Below, piece after piece: positions 24,421 through 32,030 of a stretch of DNA of 40,619 nucleotides. The translations under genes were made by a program, and so were the position numbers. Origin of the DNA: Bacteroidota bacterium (GTDB taxonomy: Bacteria; Bacteroidota; Bacteroidia; Chitinophagales; Saprospiraceae); the NCBI GenBank assembly GCA_963169325.1, contig CAUJEY010000060.1:1-40619 (forward strand), in the 5' to 3' direction. The first letter of the stretch is position 1; every line of letters begins with the position of its first letter. Under the pieces are notes generated by a model. The model saw only the letters and a program-made list of their open reading frames with translations, was not told the DNA's origin and made no database searches.

Positions 24421-24945
24421 CATCATCTTCCGGGCCGCTTCCCACACAACGATACCGGCCGCAACCGCTATATTGAGCGAATGTTTGGTGCCGAATTGCG
24501 GAATTTCGATGACGCCGTCGCACAGATGAAGCACGTCGTCGTCTACACCGTCTACTTCATTGCCCAATACGAAGGCGTATTTTTCGCCCGTTTCCGGGGT
24601 AAAATCCTGCAACCAAATTTTTTTTGTCGTCTGCTCGATAGCGTACACCCGGTACCCGGCCGCTTTTAGTTGCGACACGGCTTCGGTCGTTTGGCCGGTG
24701 TATTCCCAACACACCGAGTACGTGCTTCCAAGGGCTGTTTTCAGGATTTCCCGGTGAGGCGGTTGGGCTGTAATACCACACAATACTACTTTCTCCAGCG
24801 CAAAAGCGTCCGCCGTGCGAAATACGGAGCCCACATTCAATCCTGAACGCACATTATCGAGCACTAAAAGGAGTGGCAACTTCGCTTTTTCTTTGAAGTC
24901 TTCCGGACTAGGCCGATTCAGGGCCGCCATGCTGAGTTTTTCCAT
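24415..24945 (-). CDS. TrmH/SpoU-family RNA 2'-O-methyltransferase
   Basis: A 176-residue SPOUT methyltransferase that methylates ribose 2'-OH of an RNA using S-adenosylmethionine. Motif 1 is LDNVRSGLNVGSVFRTADAF near residue 30; motif 2 is FVLGNEVDGVDDDVL near residue 125; motif 3 is EIPQFGTKHSLNIAVAAGIV near residue 147. These form the SAM-binding knot. There is no extra N-terminal substrate-binding domain, so the target (tRNA or rRNA) is not predictable. Its stop codon lies inside a 36-base palindrome arm. Its promoter faces away from that of miaE across a shared region. Confidence 0.9.
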   Translation of the reverse strand: MEKLSMAALNRPSPEDFKEKAKLPLLLVLDNVRSGLNVGSVFRTADAFALEKVVLCGITAQPPHREILKTALGSTYSVCWEYTGQTTEAVSQLKAAGYRVYAIEQTTKKIWLQDFTPETGEKYAFVLGNEVDGVDDDVLHLCDGVIEIPQFGTKHSLNIAVAAGIVVWEAARKMMT

Positions 24946-24964
24946 AAATTATTGAAATAAACCG

Positions 24965-24972
24965 CAAAGGTA
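24965..24972 (-). promoter_or_regulatory. -7 element TACCTTTG for the trmH-family gene
   Basis: Minus strand TACCTTTGC, 19 bases upstream of the ATG at 24945. Only 18 bases separate it from the matching plus-strand element at 24991-24998, so the two elements form an inverted repeat and their upstream promoter regions overlap. Confidence 0.6.
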
Positions 24973-24990
24973 AATTTTTCGCGATCAGCG

Positions 24991-24998
24991 TACCTTTG
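24991..24998 (+). promoter_or_regulatory. -7 element TACCTTTG for miaE, predicting a leaderless mRNA
   Basis: TACCTTTG ends only four bases before the ATG at 25003. With the usual distance from this element to the start site, transcription would begin at or next to the A of the start codon. Confidence 0.6.
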
Positions 24999-25002
24999 CT
25001 GC

Positions 25003-25608
25003 ATGGACGCAACTTTACAAAACACAAAACTCGGCCTTAAACTTCCCACCGACCCCCGTTGGGTGGATTTGGCCGAAATTGACCTGGAGGAAATCCTGAC
25101 CGATCATGCCTACTGCGAGCAAAAAGCCGCAACTGCATGTATCTCATTGATCCAGGCATACCCGGAGCGCTTGGAGTTGGTGGAAGAACTGGCGCCGGTG
25201 GTGACCGAAGAGTGGGGACATTTCCGGATGGTACTGAGCGAACTAAAAAAACGCGGACTCCGGCTCGGCCGTCAACGCAAGGACGAATATGTAAACGAGT
25301 TGCTGAAATTTCAGCAAAAAGGCGGTTCACGGGAAGAGGCGCTGCTTGAAAGGTTGCTTACCTGTGCCCTTATCGAAGCCCGCAGCTGCGAACGTTTTCG
25401 TTTACTATCGTTGTACTGCGCCGAGGATTCGCTGCGCGACTGGTATCATAAGTTTATGGTAGCAGAAGCCAGTCATTACCGGTTGTTTCTCGACCTGGCG
25501 GAAAACTATTTTGGAAAAGAAAAGACCCGTCATCGATGGCAAGAATACCTGCGCCACGAAGCGGAAATTATGCAACAATTGAAGCCTCGCGGCGACAGAA
25601 TGCACTGA
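25003..25608 (+). CDS. miaE: tRNA-(ms2io6A)-hydroxylase-like diiron protein MiaE
   Basis: A 201-residue ferritin-like protein that hydroxylates the isopentenyl group of ms2i6A37 in tRNA. The helical bundle holds the diiron ligands: an Asp/Glu-rich first helix (LEEILTDHAYCEQKAA), EEWGHF near residue 70, a second Glu in IEARSCERF near residue 126, and EASHY near residue 156 (ExxH pairs). No partner gene is adjacent. The ATG is unambiguous because the promoter element TACCTTTG ends four bases before it. The heptad array at 25614 begins right after the stop codon. Confidence 0.9.
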   Translation: MDATLQNTKLGLKLPTDPRWVDLAEIDLEEILTDHAYCEQKAATACISLIQAYPERLELVEELAPVVTEEWGHFRMVLSELKKRGLRLGRQRKDEYVNELLKFQQKGGSREEALLERLLTCALIEARSCERFRLLSLYCAEDSLRDWYHKFMVAEASHYRLFLDLAENYFGKEKTRHRWQEYLRHEAEIMQQLKPRGDRMH

Positions 25609-25613
25609 TTGCA

Positions 25614-25684
25614 GTTTTGAGTTTTGGGTTTTGAGTTATCTTACCCGGCATAACTCAAAACTCAACACTCAACACTCAAAACTT
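25614..25684. repeat. Inverted heptanucleotide array between miaE and the reductase-like gene
   Basis: Left arm: units GTTTTGA, GTTTTGG, GTTTTGA and a partial unit (25614-25639). A ten-base spacer ending CCCGGC (25640-25649) follows. The right arm has exactly five units: ATAACTC, AAAACTC, AACACTC twice, AAAACTT (25650-25684). The reverse complement of the left arm is the same kind of unit. The right arm ends three bases before the ATG at 25688. Confidence 0.85.
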
Positions 25685-25687
25685 CCC

Positions 25688-26443
25688 ATGTCCTGGTATC
25701 AATATCAATGCTTGACTTATGCCTGGATGGCAGTCGGTTTTTTTACTTTTATTTACCTGTTAAAAGTAAAAGCACCTTTTGGCCGGCACACCCGGCCCGG
25801 TTGGGGGCCGTTGGTGGATAACCGTTTAGGTTGGGCCATTATGGAAGGCACTGTGTTGGTGGCAATTTTTGCCGTAATGGCAGTTGGGCCAAATACGCTA
25901 AACATGCCGGCCAGGATAATGATCGGCTTGTTTGTGGCGCATTACGCCCACCGCAGCCTGCTTTTTCCCTGGTTTTTGCGTACTTCAGGAAAAAAGATGC
26001 CCATGGCGATTGTGTTATCGGCCATGGGCTTCAATGTGATGAACGGATTTCTATTCGGGTATTTTTTCAGCCAGTTCGCCGATTACCCGGAGAATTGGCT
26101 CATGGACGGACGGTTTTTATCCGGGTTAGCCCTGTTTATCTCAGGAGCCGCGCTGAATATCCATTCCGATTACGCCCTGATTCGTTTGCGAAAACCCGGT
26201 GAAACGGGTTACCGGATTCCGGAAGGCGGATTTTTTAACTGGATAAGTTGCCCGAATCATTTCGGCGAAATACTGGAATGGATCGGCTTTGCCGTATTTA
26301 CCTGGAGTTTGCCTGGCACGGCTTTTGCGTTTTGGACCTTCGCTAACCTGGCGCCACGCGCACTGGCACATCATCGCTGGTATAGGGAGATGTTTCCAGA
26401 ATATCCACGACACCGCAAGGCCCTGATCCCGGGTATATGGTAA
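25688..26443 (+). CDS. Steroid 5-alpha-reductase-like membrane protein
   Basis: A 251-residue integral membrane protein with about six helices, similar to 3-oxo-5-alpha-steroid 4-dehydrogenase/DUF1295 proteins. The family C-terminal signature is visible: NIHSDYALIRLRKPGETGYRIPEGGFF near residue 160, ISCPNHFGEILEWIGF, and HHRWYREMFPEYPRHRKALIPGIW at the end. It probably reduces or methylates a lipid-like substrate in the membrane using NADPH; the substrate is unknown. The start is set at 25688 because the upstream in-frame extension from 25631 is a translation of the heptad array (HSKLNTQHSKL). The next gene on the opposite strand ends one base away. Confidence 0.85.
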   Translation: MSWYQYQCLTYAWMAVGFFTFIYLLKVKAPFGRHTRPGWGPLVDNRLGWAIMEGTVLVAIFAVMAVGPNTLNMPARIMIGLFVAHYAHRSLLFPWFLRTSGKKMPMAIVLSAMGFNVMNGFLFGYFFSQFADYPENWLMDGRFLSGLALFISGAALNIHSDYALIRLRKPGETGYRIPEGGFFNWISCPNHFGEILEWIGFAVFTWSLPGTAFAFWTFANLAPRALAHHRWYREMFPEYPRHRKALIPGIW

Positions 26444-26444
26444 T

Positions 26445-26768
26445 TTAATTTTGCCGAACCGGCAGGCCTTCATCTTCCCAGGCGGTTAGCCCGCCATCTA
26501 CGATAGCAACGTCGGGGTAACCATTTTCCAACAAAAATTTGGCAGCGGTGTTGCTGGCATTGCCAACGCGCGATACGAGCATCAACGGCCGATTGTGCGG
26601 CAATTCGCCAAAGCGGTCCGTGAATTCGCTCATCGGAAGTGTTACGAGGTGATTGATATCTACGGTTTTAGCGGCTACGGCTTCAGGTTCGCGTACATCC
26701 ACCATGACCCCTCCGAGCATATACGCAGCGTAAGCCTCGCGTGGTGAAAAGCGTTTAAGTTCCATCAT
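26445..26768 (-). CDS. Rhodanese-like domain protein without the active-site Cys
   Basis: A 107-residue single rhodanese domain: SPREAYAAYMLGGVMVDVREPEAVA, then PHNRPLMLVSRVGNASNTAAKFLLENGY and VDGGLTAWEDEGLPV. In active enzymes the loop reads C-x-x-G-x-R-S. Here S66 takes the Cys place (VSRVGNAS), so sulfur transfer by the normal persulfide route is not expected. It may be a binding or regulatory domain. It converges with the membrane reductase gene with a one-base gap, and no hairpin lies between them. Confidence 0.88.
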   Translation of the reverse strand: MMELKRFSPREAYAAYMLGGVMVDVREPEAVAAKTVDINHLVTLPMSEFTDRFGELPHNRPLMLVSRVGNASNTAAKFLLENGYPDVAIVDGGLTAWEDEGLPVRQN

Positions 26769-26838
26769 GATTATGTTATTTTACAGTGAATTAATTTTAG
26801 TAATCGGTCATAAAGTTATACATTATTTGGCTATAATT

Positions 26839-26846
26839 CAAAATTA
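26839..26846 (-). promoter_or_regulatory. Candidate -7 element (TAATTTTG) for the rhodanese-like gene
   Basis: Exact TAnnTTTG match on the minus strand, 70 bases upstream of the ATG, within the AT-rich 251-base divergent gap 26769-27019. The rest of that gap shows no gene. Confidence 0.4.
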
Positions 26847-26977
26847 AAGCCTTTCATATTTAAGTCATTTTGTAAATCAAAATAAAATAAATTTAGCAAC
26901 GCAATCTGGAAAAATAATGACAGACCGGAATGGCGCTTTGCCGAATTTGGTTCTGAATTCTGAAAAGCAAAATGACG

Positions 26978-26985
26978 TACCTTTG
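26978..26985 (+). promoter_or_regulatory. -7 element TACCTTTG for thiolase
   Basis: TACCTTTGC 34 bases upstream of the thiolase ATG. A TTTG at 26946-26949 is the nearest -33 candidate but is 28 bases away, longer than usual. Confidence 0.55.
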
Positions 26986-27019
26986 CGCCGCATTTTTAAC
27001 CTGTACCAATTAAATATCC

Positions 27020-28198
27020 ATGAAAGAAGTATTTATCGTCTCCGCTGTACGCACGCCATTGGGCAGTTTCGGGGGCACATTAGCCGGGGTGAGCGCCACA
27101 CAACTCGGCGCAGCAGCTATTAAAGGCGCGCTGGCCGATGCCGGTGTACAGCCCGACTGGGTAACGGAAGTATTGATGGGCAACGTGGTGAGCGCCAATC
27201 TCGGTCAGGCGCCGGCACGGCAGGCAGCGGTCTTTGCGGGCCTTCCAGCTAACGTACCCTGTACCACGATTAATAAAGTATGCGCCTCCGGGATGAAAGC
27301 CATTACGCTCGGCGCGCAAAGTATTATGCTGGGTATCAACGATATTGTAGTGGCAGGCGGCATGGAGAACATGTCGCAAATCCCGTATTACATCCCCAAT
27401 GCCCGCTGGGGCTACAAATACGGCAACGCTGAAATCGTAGACGGCCTGGCCAAAGACGGCCTTACCGACGTGTACAATCAAAAAGCAATGGGCGTGTGCG
27501 CCGATGCGACGGCTGCGAAGTACAATATCAGCCGGGAAACGCAGGATGCTTTTAGCATTGAATCCTACAAACGCGCCGCGGCAGCCACGGAAGGTGGATT
27601 GTTTAAAGCCGAAATTGTACCGGTCGAAATCCCGCAGCGCAAGGGCGATCCGGTGCTGATAGCCGAAGACGAAGAGTTTAAAAAAGTAAATTTCGACAAA
27701 ATACCCGGCCTGCGCCCGGCTTTCAGCCCGGATGGTACCGTGACGGCCGCCAATGCCAGCACCATCAACGACGGCGCTTCTGCCCTCATTTTAGCCAGTG
27801 CAGAAGCGGTAAAAAAATATGGACTGAAGCCCATAGCCAAAATCCGCGGTTTTGCCGATGCCGAGCAAGAGCCAGAGTGGTTCACGACCACCCCCACTGT
27901 GGCAGCGCCTAAAGCCATGAAAATGGCCGGTGTGCAACAGTCGGATATTGATTTCTATGAAGTCAATGAGGCGTTTGCCGTGGTAACCCTGGCATTTGAG
28001 CAGGTGTTGAATGTGGCCCACGACCGTACCAATGTATTCGGTGGAGCTGTCGCGCTCGGGCACCCGCTGGGCGCTTCCGGTGCGCGTATCGTCACCACAC
28101 TGAACAATGTGCTCCACCAGAAAAACGGCTCGCTGGGCCTGGCCGCCATTTGCAACGGCGGCGGCGGCGCAACGGCTATTGTCATAGAACGGGTTTAG
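27020..28198 (+). CDS. Acetyl-CoA C-acetyltransferase (thiolase)
   Basis: A 392-residue thiolase joining two acetyl-CoA to acetoacetyl-CoA, or the reverse. The nucleophile is C88 (INKVCASGMKA); the other active-site motifs are GGMENMSQIPYY (about 115), NEAFAVVTLAFEQV (about 315), GHPLGASGARIV (about 345) and the C-terminal CNGGGGATA with the acid-base Cys. Length is standard. An MBL-fold hydrolase follows after five bases, so they form an operon. The biosynthetic or degradative role cannot be told apart from sequence. Confidence 0.95.
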   Translation: MKEVFIVSAVRTPLGSFGGTLAGVSATQLGAAAIKGALADAGVQPDWVTEVLMGNVVSANLGQAPARQAAVFAGLPANVPCTTINKVCASGMKAITLGAQSIMLGINDIVVAGGMENMSQIPYYIPNARWGYKYGNAEIVDGLAKDGLTDVYNQKAMGVCADATAAKYNISRETQDAFSIESYKRAAAATEGGLFKAEIVPVEIPQRKGDPVLIAEDEEFKKVNFDKIPGLRPAFSPDGTVTAANASTINDGASALILASAEAVKKYGLKPIAKIRGFADAEQEPEWFTTTPTVAAPKAMKMAGVQQSDIDFYEVNEAFAVVTLAFEQVLNVAHDRTNVFGGAVALGHPLGASGARIVTTLNNVLHQKNGSLGLAAICNGGGGATAIVIERV

Positions 28199-28203
28199 GA
28201 AAT

Positions 28204-29046
28204 ATGCTTCACGTCAAAGTCATTCACGCGGGTAATTTTAAACTGGACGGCGGCGCCATGTTCGGCGTTGTGCCTAAGCGGATGTGGGAAAAATTGAATC
28301 CACCGGACGCGCAAAATATGTGTACCTGGGCCATGCGGGCTTTGCTGGTGGAGACCGGCAACCGGAAAATCCTGATCGATACCGGGATGGGAAACAAACA
28401 GGACGATAAATTCCGCTCCCATTTCGAACCGCACGGCCCGGAGAACTTATTCGATTCCCTGGCTGCAGCCGGGGTTCGCCGGGAAGACATTACCGATGTA
28501 TTCCTGACGCATCTCCATTTCGATCACTGCGGTGGCGCTTTGTGGCGCAACGAAACGACGGGGGAGGTGGAACTCTCCTTCCCCAATGCTGTTTACTGGT
28601 CGAACGAACGCCATTACAAGTGGGCCAACAACCCGAATGAACGAGAAAAGGCCTCTTTTTTGCCGGACAATATTTTGCCGCTTCAGGAAAAAGAGCGGTT
28701 GCGCTTCATCGATGTCCGCCAAAACATCGATTTTTTGCCCGGATTCCGGGTGCGATTTTATTACGGCCATACAGAGGCTTTGATGGCGCCGCTTATTCAG
28801 TCACAACACGGCCCCATTTTTTACTGCGCCGATACCATCCCGTCGCAGTGGCATATCGGACTCCCTTACATCATGGCCTATGACGTGCGGCCACTGCTCT
28901 CCATGAAAGAAAAAGCGCAAATCCTGCGCGATGCAGTACGGCACAAGCACATTCTGATGTTTGAACACGATCCGCACACAGCCGCCGGAACAGTTATCCG
29001 GGATGCCAAGGGTAGGTTTGTTTTAGAACGGAGTTATGAGTTATGA
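28204..29046 (+). CDS. MBL-fold metallo-hydrolase
   Basis: A 280-residue cytoplasmic metallo-beta-lactamase-fold protein. Metal ligands: H103, H105, D107 and H108 in THLHFDHCGG, a His in FYYGHTEA near residue 195 and a late His (FEHDPHT near 260). It starts with the typical strand then ILIDTGMG. The start at 28204 follows the thiolase stop by five bases; a longer in-frame start at 28150 overlaps thiolase and encodes a poly-Arg tail, so it is rejected. The substrate is unknown; lactonases and glyoxalase-like enzymes share this pattern. The last codons (SYEL, stop) are encoded inside a heptad array. Confidence 0.9.
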   Translation: MLHVKVIHAGNFKLDGGAMFGVVPKRMWEKLNPPDAQNMCTWAMRALLVETGNRKILIDTGMGNKQDDKFRSHFEPHGPENLFDSLAAAGVRREDITDVFLTHLHFDHCGGALWRNETTGEVELSFPNAVYWSNERHYKWANNPNEREKASFLPDNILPLQEKERLRFIDVRQNIDFLPGFRVRFYYGHTEALMAPLIQSQHGPIFYCADTIPSQWHIGLPYIMAYDVRPLLSMKEKAQILRDAVRHKHILMFEHDPHTAAGTVIRDAKGRFVLERSYEL

Positions 29047-29117
29047 GCGATGAGTTATGAGTTATGAGCGATCAAACTCGGCATAACTCATCGCTCATAA
29101 CTCATAACTCATCGCTC
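29031..29117. repeat. Inverted heptanucleotide array over two convergent gene ends
   Basis: Left: six units in the order GAGTTAT twice, GAGCGAT, then the same again (29031-29072). Spacer: ten bases ending CTCGGC (29073-29082). Right: exactly five units, ATAACTC and ATCGCTC mixed (29083-29117). A perfect 28-base inverted repeat (29045-29072 with 29090-29117) lies inside. It covers the stop codons of both the MBL hydrolase and the convergent lipoprotein gene. Confidence 0.9.
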
Positions 29118-29486
29118 CTTTCTCGCCAAAAACAGCACCTGCTCTTTATTATCCTGGCTCATTTGTATTTTGAGTGTGTCAGCAGACAGATGTAACACTT
29201 TGACTACGTGTTCTTTAGCAGGGGTTCTTGTGGTATCGGTCAGAAATAAATACTTGACGGAAACCCGGTACCTACCGGTTTCGTAATAGGATCCCTGGCT
29301 GTGAAATTCATACCCGCCATCCGGGGTAAGTCGCAAGGAAACAGCGTCAAGGTCAAGGTTGTTTGCTGTCACTGTTTTACCATTTTCAAAAAAAGAGACG
29401 GCCTGCCAGTAGCCGGCTACGTCTTTTTCTTGTAAACTACAGGCGGTGAGACTTGCAAGGGCGGTGAAAATCAGGAGTCGTCGCAT
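29109..29486 (-). CDS. Small lipoprotein of unknown function
   Basis: A 125-residue predicted lipoprotein. The start at 29486 gives MRRLLIFTALASLTAC with lipobox LTAC (Cys 16); a Met 18 codons upstream would bury it. The mature part looks like a lipocalin-like small beta barrel of the kind common in Bacteroidota (VAGYWQAVSFFENG, LRLTPDGGYEFHSQGSYYETGRYRVS, LYLADT-like strands); no family is certain. The last codon and stop fall in the heptad array shared with the MBL gene. Confidence 0.75.
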   Translation of the reverse strand: MRRLLIFTALASLTACSLQEKDVAGYWQAVSFFENGKTVTANNLDLDAVSLRLTPDGGYEFHSQGSYYETGRYRVSVKYLFLTDTTRTPAKEHVVKVLHLSADTLKIQMSQDNKEQVLFLARKER

Positions 29487-29691
29487 TATACGGTTTGATT
29501 TTGGCGCAGCAAAAATCGGTAAAGCCCTAATGAAATTCAAATATATGCCTGAATAGACGCGCGCTTTGTTTCCATTTTAAATCTTTGCCCATATTTCCGC
29601 ACGGCGACCGGTACACTAATCCGGCGAAAGGCCGCGTTGTAATTATTCGCATAAGACAGACCTTTTTAATAAACTTAGAACACTTCAAACC

Positions 29692-30558
29692 ATGATGTCA
29701 CACCGACTTCTCCTGACCGTTTTTTTAACCAGTATATTTTTGACGTCCTGCGTTTCTCCTAAGGTTCACCGCGCCGAGGTATCCATGCGGGAACAGTGCG
29801 AAGCCCGCGAAAAGGTGCTGGTTCAGGAACAATTGGAGCGCCGCAAAGAATCGGCCAACCTGACCAAGCAGATCGGCGACCTGAACCGGTTAATAGGTAA
29901 CCAGGAAGCAGAGTTGAAAGACTTGCAGACGGAACTGTCGTCGCGAACGCAGCAATTAGGCGAGTCGTCCAGTAAGTTATTAACCGAAAAATTAGACCTG
30001 CAAAAGGAACTGACGAGCAAAAACGCCCTGATTGGCAAACAGGAGGCCACCCTGCAAGCCGTAGCCTCCGCCCAAAAAAGCCGGCAGAAAATCCTGGAGG
30101 AATTAAAAAACACCCTTTTAAAAGGATTTCCCGGCAGTACGGGCGCGAAGGTGGAAGTCAGCGATCCGGCAGTATTATTGACCTTACCAGACAACGGCCT
30201 TTTTGAAACAAACGGCATATCCATCAGCCCGGCAGGTAAAACCTTGCTGACGCCCCTGGCCAATCTATTAGCCAACCGTCCGGAACTACGTACGGAAATC
30301 CTGGCCTACACAGACAATACGTTACCCAAGGGCACAAAAAACCTGAACGATACCTGGGATTGGAGCCTCACCCGCACAACCAACCTGGTGCGTTTGCTGA
30401 TCCGTGAATTCAATATCAATGCGAACCAACTGACCCCGGTGGCAAAGGGGGAGTTTTATCCGGTCACTTCAAACGAAACGGCAGAGGGCCGGCAACGCAA
30501 CCGGCGTACCGTAGTGGCCATATATCCCAATTTACCAAAAGTGCCGCCTGCGGAATGA
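29692..30558 (+). CDS. OmpA-family lipoprotein with a coiled coil
   Basis: A 288-residue lipoprotein: signal peptide with lipobox LTSC (MMSHRLLLTVFLTSIFLTSC), then a long coiled coil (about 25-145, rich in E, K, Q and L), then an OmpA-like peptidoglycan-binding domain (about 160-280, with NGLFETNGISISPAGKTLL, the ILAYTDNTLPKG region, and the closing GEFYPVTSNETAEGRQRNRRTVVAIYP). It probably tethers the outer membrane to the cell wall. The stop codon is the first three bases of the decamer array. Confidence 0.88.
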   Translation: MMSHRLLLTVFLTSIFLTSCVSPKVHRAEVSMREQCEAREKVLVQEQLERRKESANLTKQIGDLNRLIGNQEAELKDLQTELSSRTQQLGESSSKLLTEKLDLQKELTSKNALIGKQEATLQAVASAQKSRQKILEELKNTLLKGFPGSTGAKVEVSDPAVLLTLPDNGLFETNGISISPAGKTLLTPLANLLANRPELRTEILAYTDNTLPKGTKNLNDTWDWSLTRTTNLVRLLIREFNINANQLTPVAKGEFYPVTSNETAEGRQRNRRTVVAIYPNLPKVPPAE

Positions 30559-30605
30559 TCGTCATTGGTCGTCATTGATCGTCATTGATCGTCATTGACC
30601 ACATT
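30556..30605. repeat. Array of five decanucleotide units between convergent genes
   Basis: Five ten-base units: TGATCGTCAT, TGGTCGTCAT, TGATCGTCAT twice, and a diverged TGACCACATT. The array begins with the TGA stop of the OmpA gene and ends five bases before the TolC-like stop on the other strand. Confidence 0.85.
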
Positions 30606-30610
30606 CCACA

Positions 30611-32026
30611 TTAATTCGCTAACTGCCCTGCCGCCCATTGCAGCCCCGCTTCTATTTTTTGATACTCGCTGAGCAATTTCAGGTATTTCACCCGGGCATC
30701 AAGCCACCGCTGCTCCCGGGTATTAATGAGAAATACGGAACTTTCTCCAAAGCGGAATTTTTCGGTCTCGGCATCTAAAAGGGTGCGATAATTTTCGGTT
30801 ACGCTGCGAAACAGATCGATTTGCGCCAACAGGTTATCGCGTTCGTTCCAGTACTGGCGGACTTTATTTTCTATTTCCGTGTTTTTCTGTTTGAAAAGCA
30901 GATCAGTCTGTTCAATTTTTATTTGCGTCACCTGCCAATCGCCGCGCGCCTTGCGGTTTGGGAGCGGGTAACTGAATTCGACGCCCCATTTGATATCGTT
31001 GGCCAACACGCCGAATCCTTCGTCTCCCGCAGTGGGAAAAAACTGCCAACCGTTGCCCAAAAGACTGTAATTCAGGTCGAGAACAGGCTTTCGTTTTTCC
31101 CTTTTCCATTGGCGCTCCACATCCAGCAGCGTTTGTTTTACCCGGTACAGCCGTGTTTCCGGGTGTTGCGTCCGGGCCAGTTGAAGCAGGGCTGCCGTAT
31201 CGGGTGGGGTGGGGGACAAAGCGCCCGCAGTCAGCAGGGAAGGCGGTGCGGGCAGTTGGGCCGGCTGTGCAGGCGTGCCCTGATCTGTCCAAAGAAAATT
31301 GCACAATAACAATGCGGCATTTTGCCAGTCAATGCGGGCAAAATTAGTGTCGAGCCGGCGGTTCTGTACCTGGATATACGTTTCCAGGGTATCAATGGCC
31401 GGTTTATCGCCTTGCAGCAGGCTTTCCCGAAGGGCTTCGTGCCGGATTTGCGCCTGGCGTAGCGCTTCGTCGTAGACCTCCAGCATATTTGCGGCAACCA
31501 CCCAGTTCCAATAAGCTTTGGCGGCTTCTAAAAGCAAGTCGTTCAGGATCAGACTGCGCTCTGCATCGCCCTGCTCCAGGCCGATTCTACTTTGCCGAAG
31601 CGTAAAACGGCGCTCATCGAGCATCAAACCCTGGCCGAGCGACCAGGAAATCCCGGCCGCCACCTGACCGGCGTCGGGCAAGGTGGATTCCGGATTCAGG
31701 AATGTTCCCGATGCCTGGTTATAATTGCCCTTCAGTTCCAGGCCCAAACCCAGCGGCACCTTTACCCCGGCCTCGGCATATTGATAATAAGATTTGTCTT
31801 TAAAGTTTTTTCCATGGAGATCAGCATACGCCTTCGGGTCAAAACCGCCTTTGGCGCGTAACAGCCCGGCACGGGCCTGATCCCGGAATAAATCGGCCTG
31901 CCGGGCTACCGGGTGATCGTTCAACACCCGGGCACGAAAATCCGCCCATTCCAATGGCCCCGTTTGTTGGGCATGGGAGGTACAGATAAACAGGCAAATC
32001 AGCGGGCAAATCAGTAGTTTATACAT
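30611..32026 (-). CDS. TolC-like outer-membrane efflux protein
   Basis: A 471-residue outer-membrane channel. The start at 32026 gives the signal peptide MYKLLICPLICLFICTSHAQQ; a Met 25 codons upstream overlaps the adaptor gene. The rest has the alternating long helices and beta strands of TolC (QADLFRDQARAGLLRAKGGFDPKAYADL at the start, YKQKNTEIENKVRQYWNERDNLLAQIDL helices late). It forms the outer part of an export channel with the HlyD-like and ABC proteins encoded just upstream (four-base gap), so this is the last gene of a three-gene operon. Confidence 0.88.
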   Translation of the reverse strand: MYKLLICPLICLFICTSHAQQTGPLEWADFRARVLNDHPVARQADLFRDQARAGLLRAKGGFDPKAYADLHGKNFKDKSYYQYAEAGVKVPLGLGLELKGNYNQASGTFLNPESTLPDAGQVAAGISWSLGQGLMLDERRFTLRQSRIGLEQGDAERSLILNDLLLEAAKAYWNWVVAANMLEVYDEALRQAQIRHEALRESLLQGDKPAIDTLETYIQVQNRRLDTNFARIDWQNAALLLCNFLWTDQGTPAQPAQLPAPPSLLTAGALSPTPPDTAALLQLARTQHPETRLYRVKQTLLDVERQWKREKRKPVLDLNYSLLGNGWQFFPTAGDEGFGVLANDIKWGVEFSYPLPNRKARGDWQVTQIKIEQTDLLFKQKNTEIENKVRQYWNERDNLLAQIDLFRSVTENYRTLLDAETEKFRFGESSVFLINTREQRWLDARVKYLKLLSEYQKIEAGLQWAAGQLAN

Positions 32027-32030
32027 CTGG

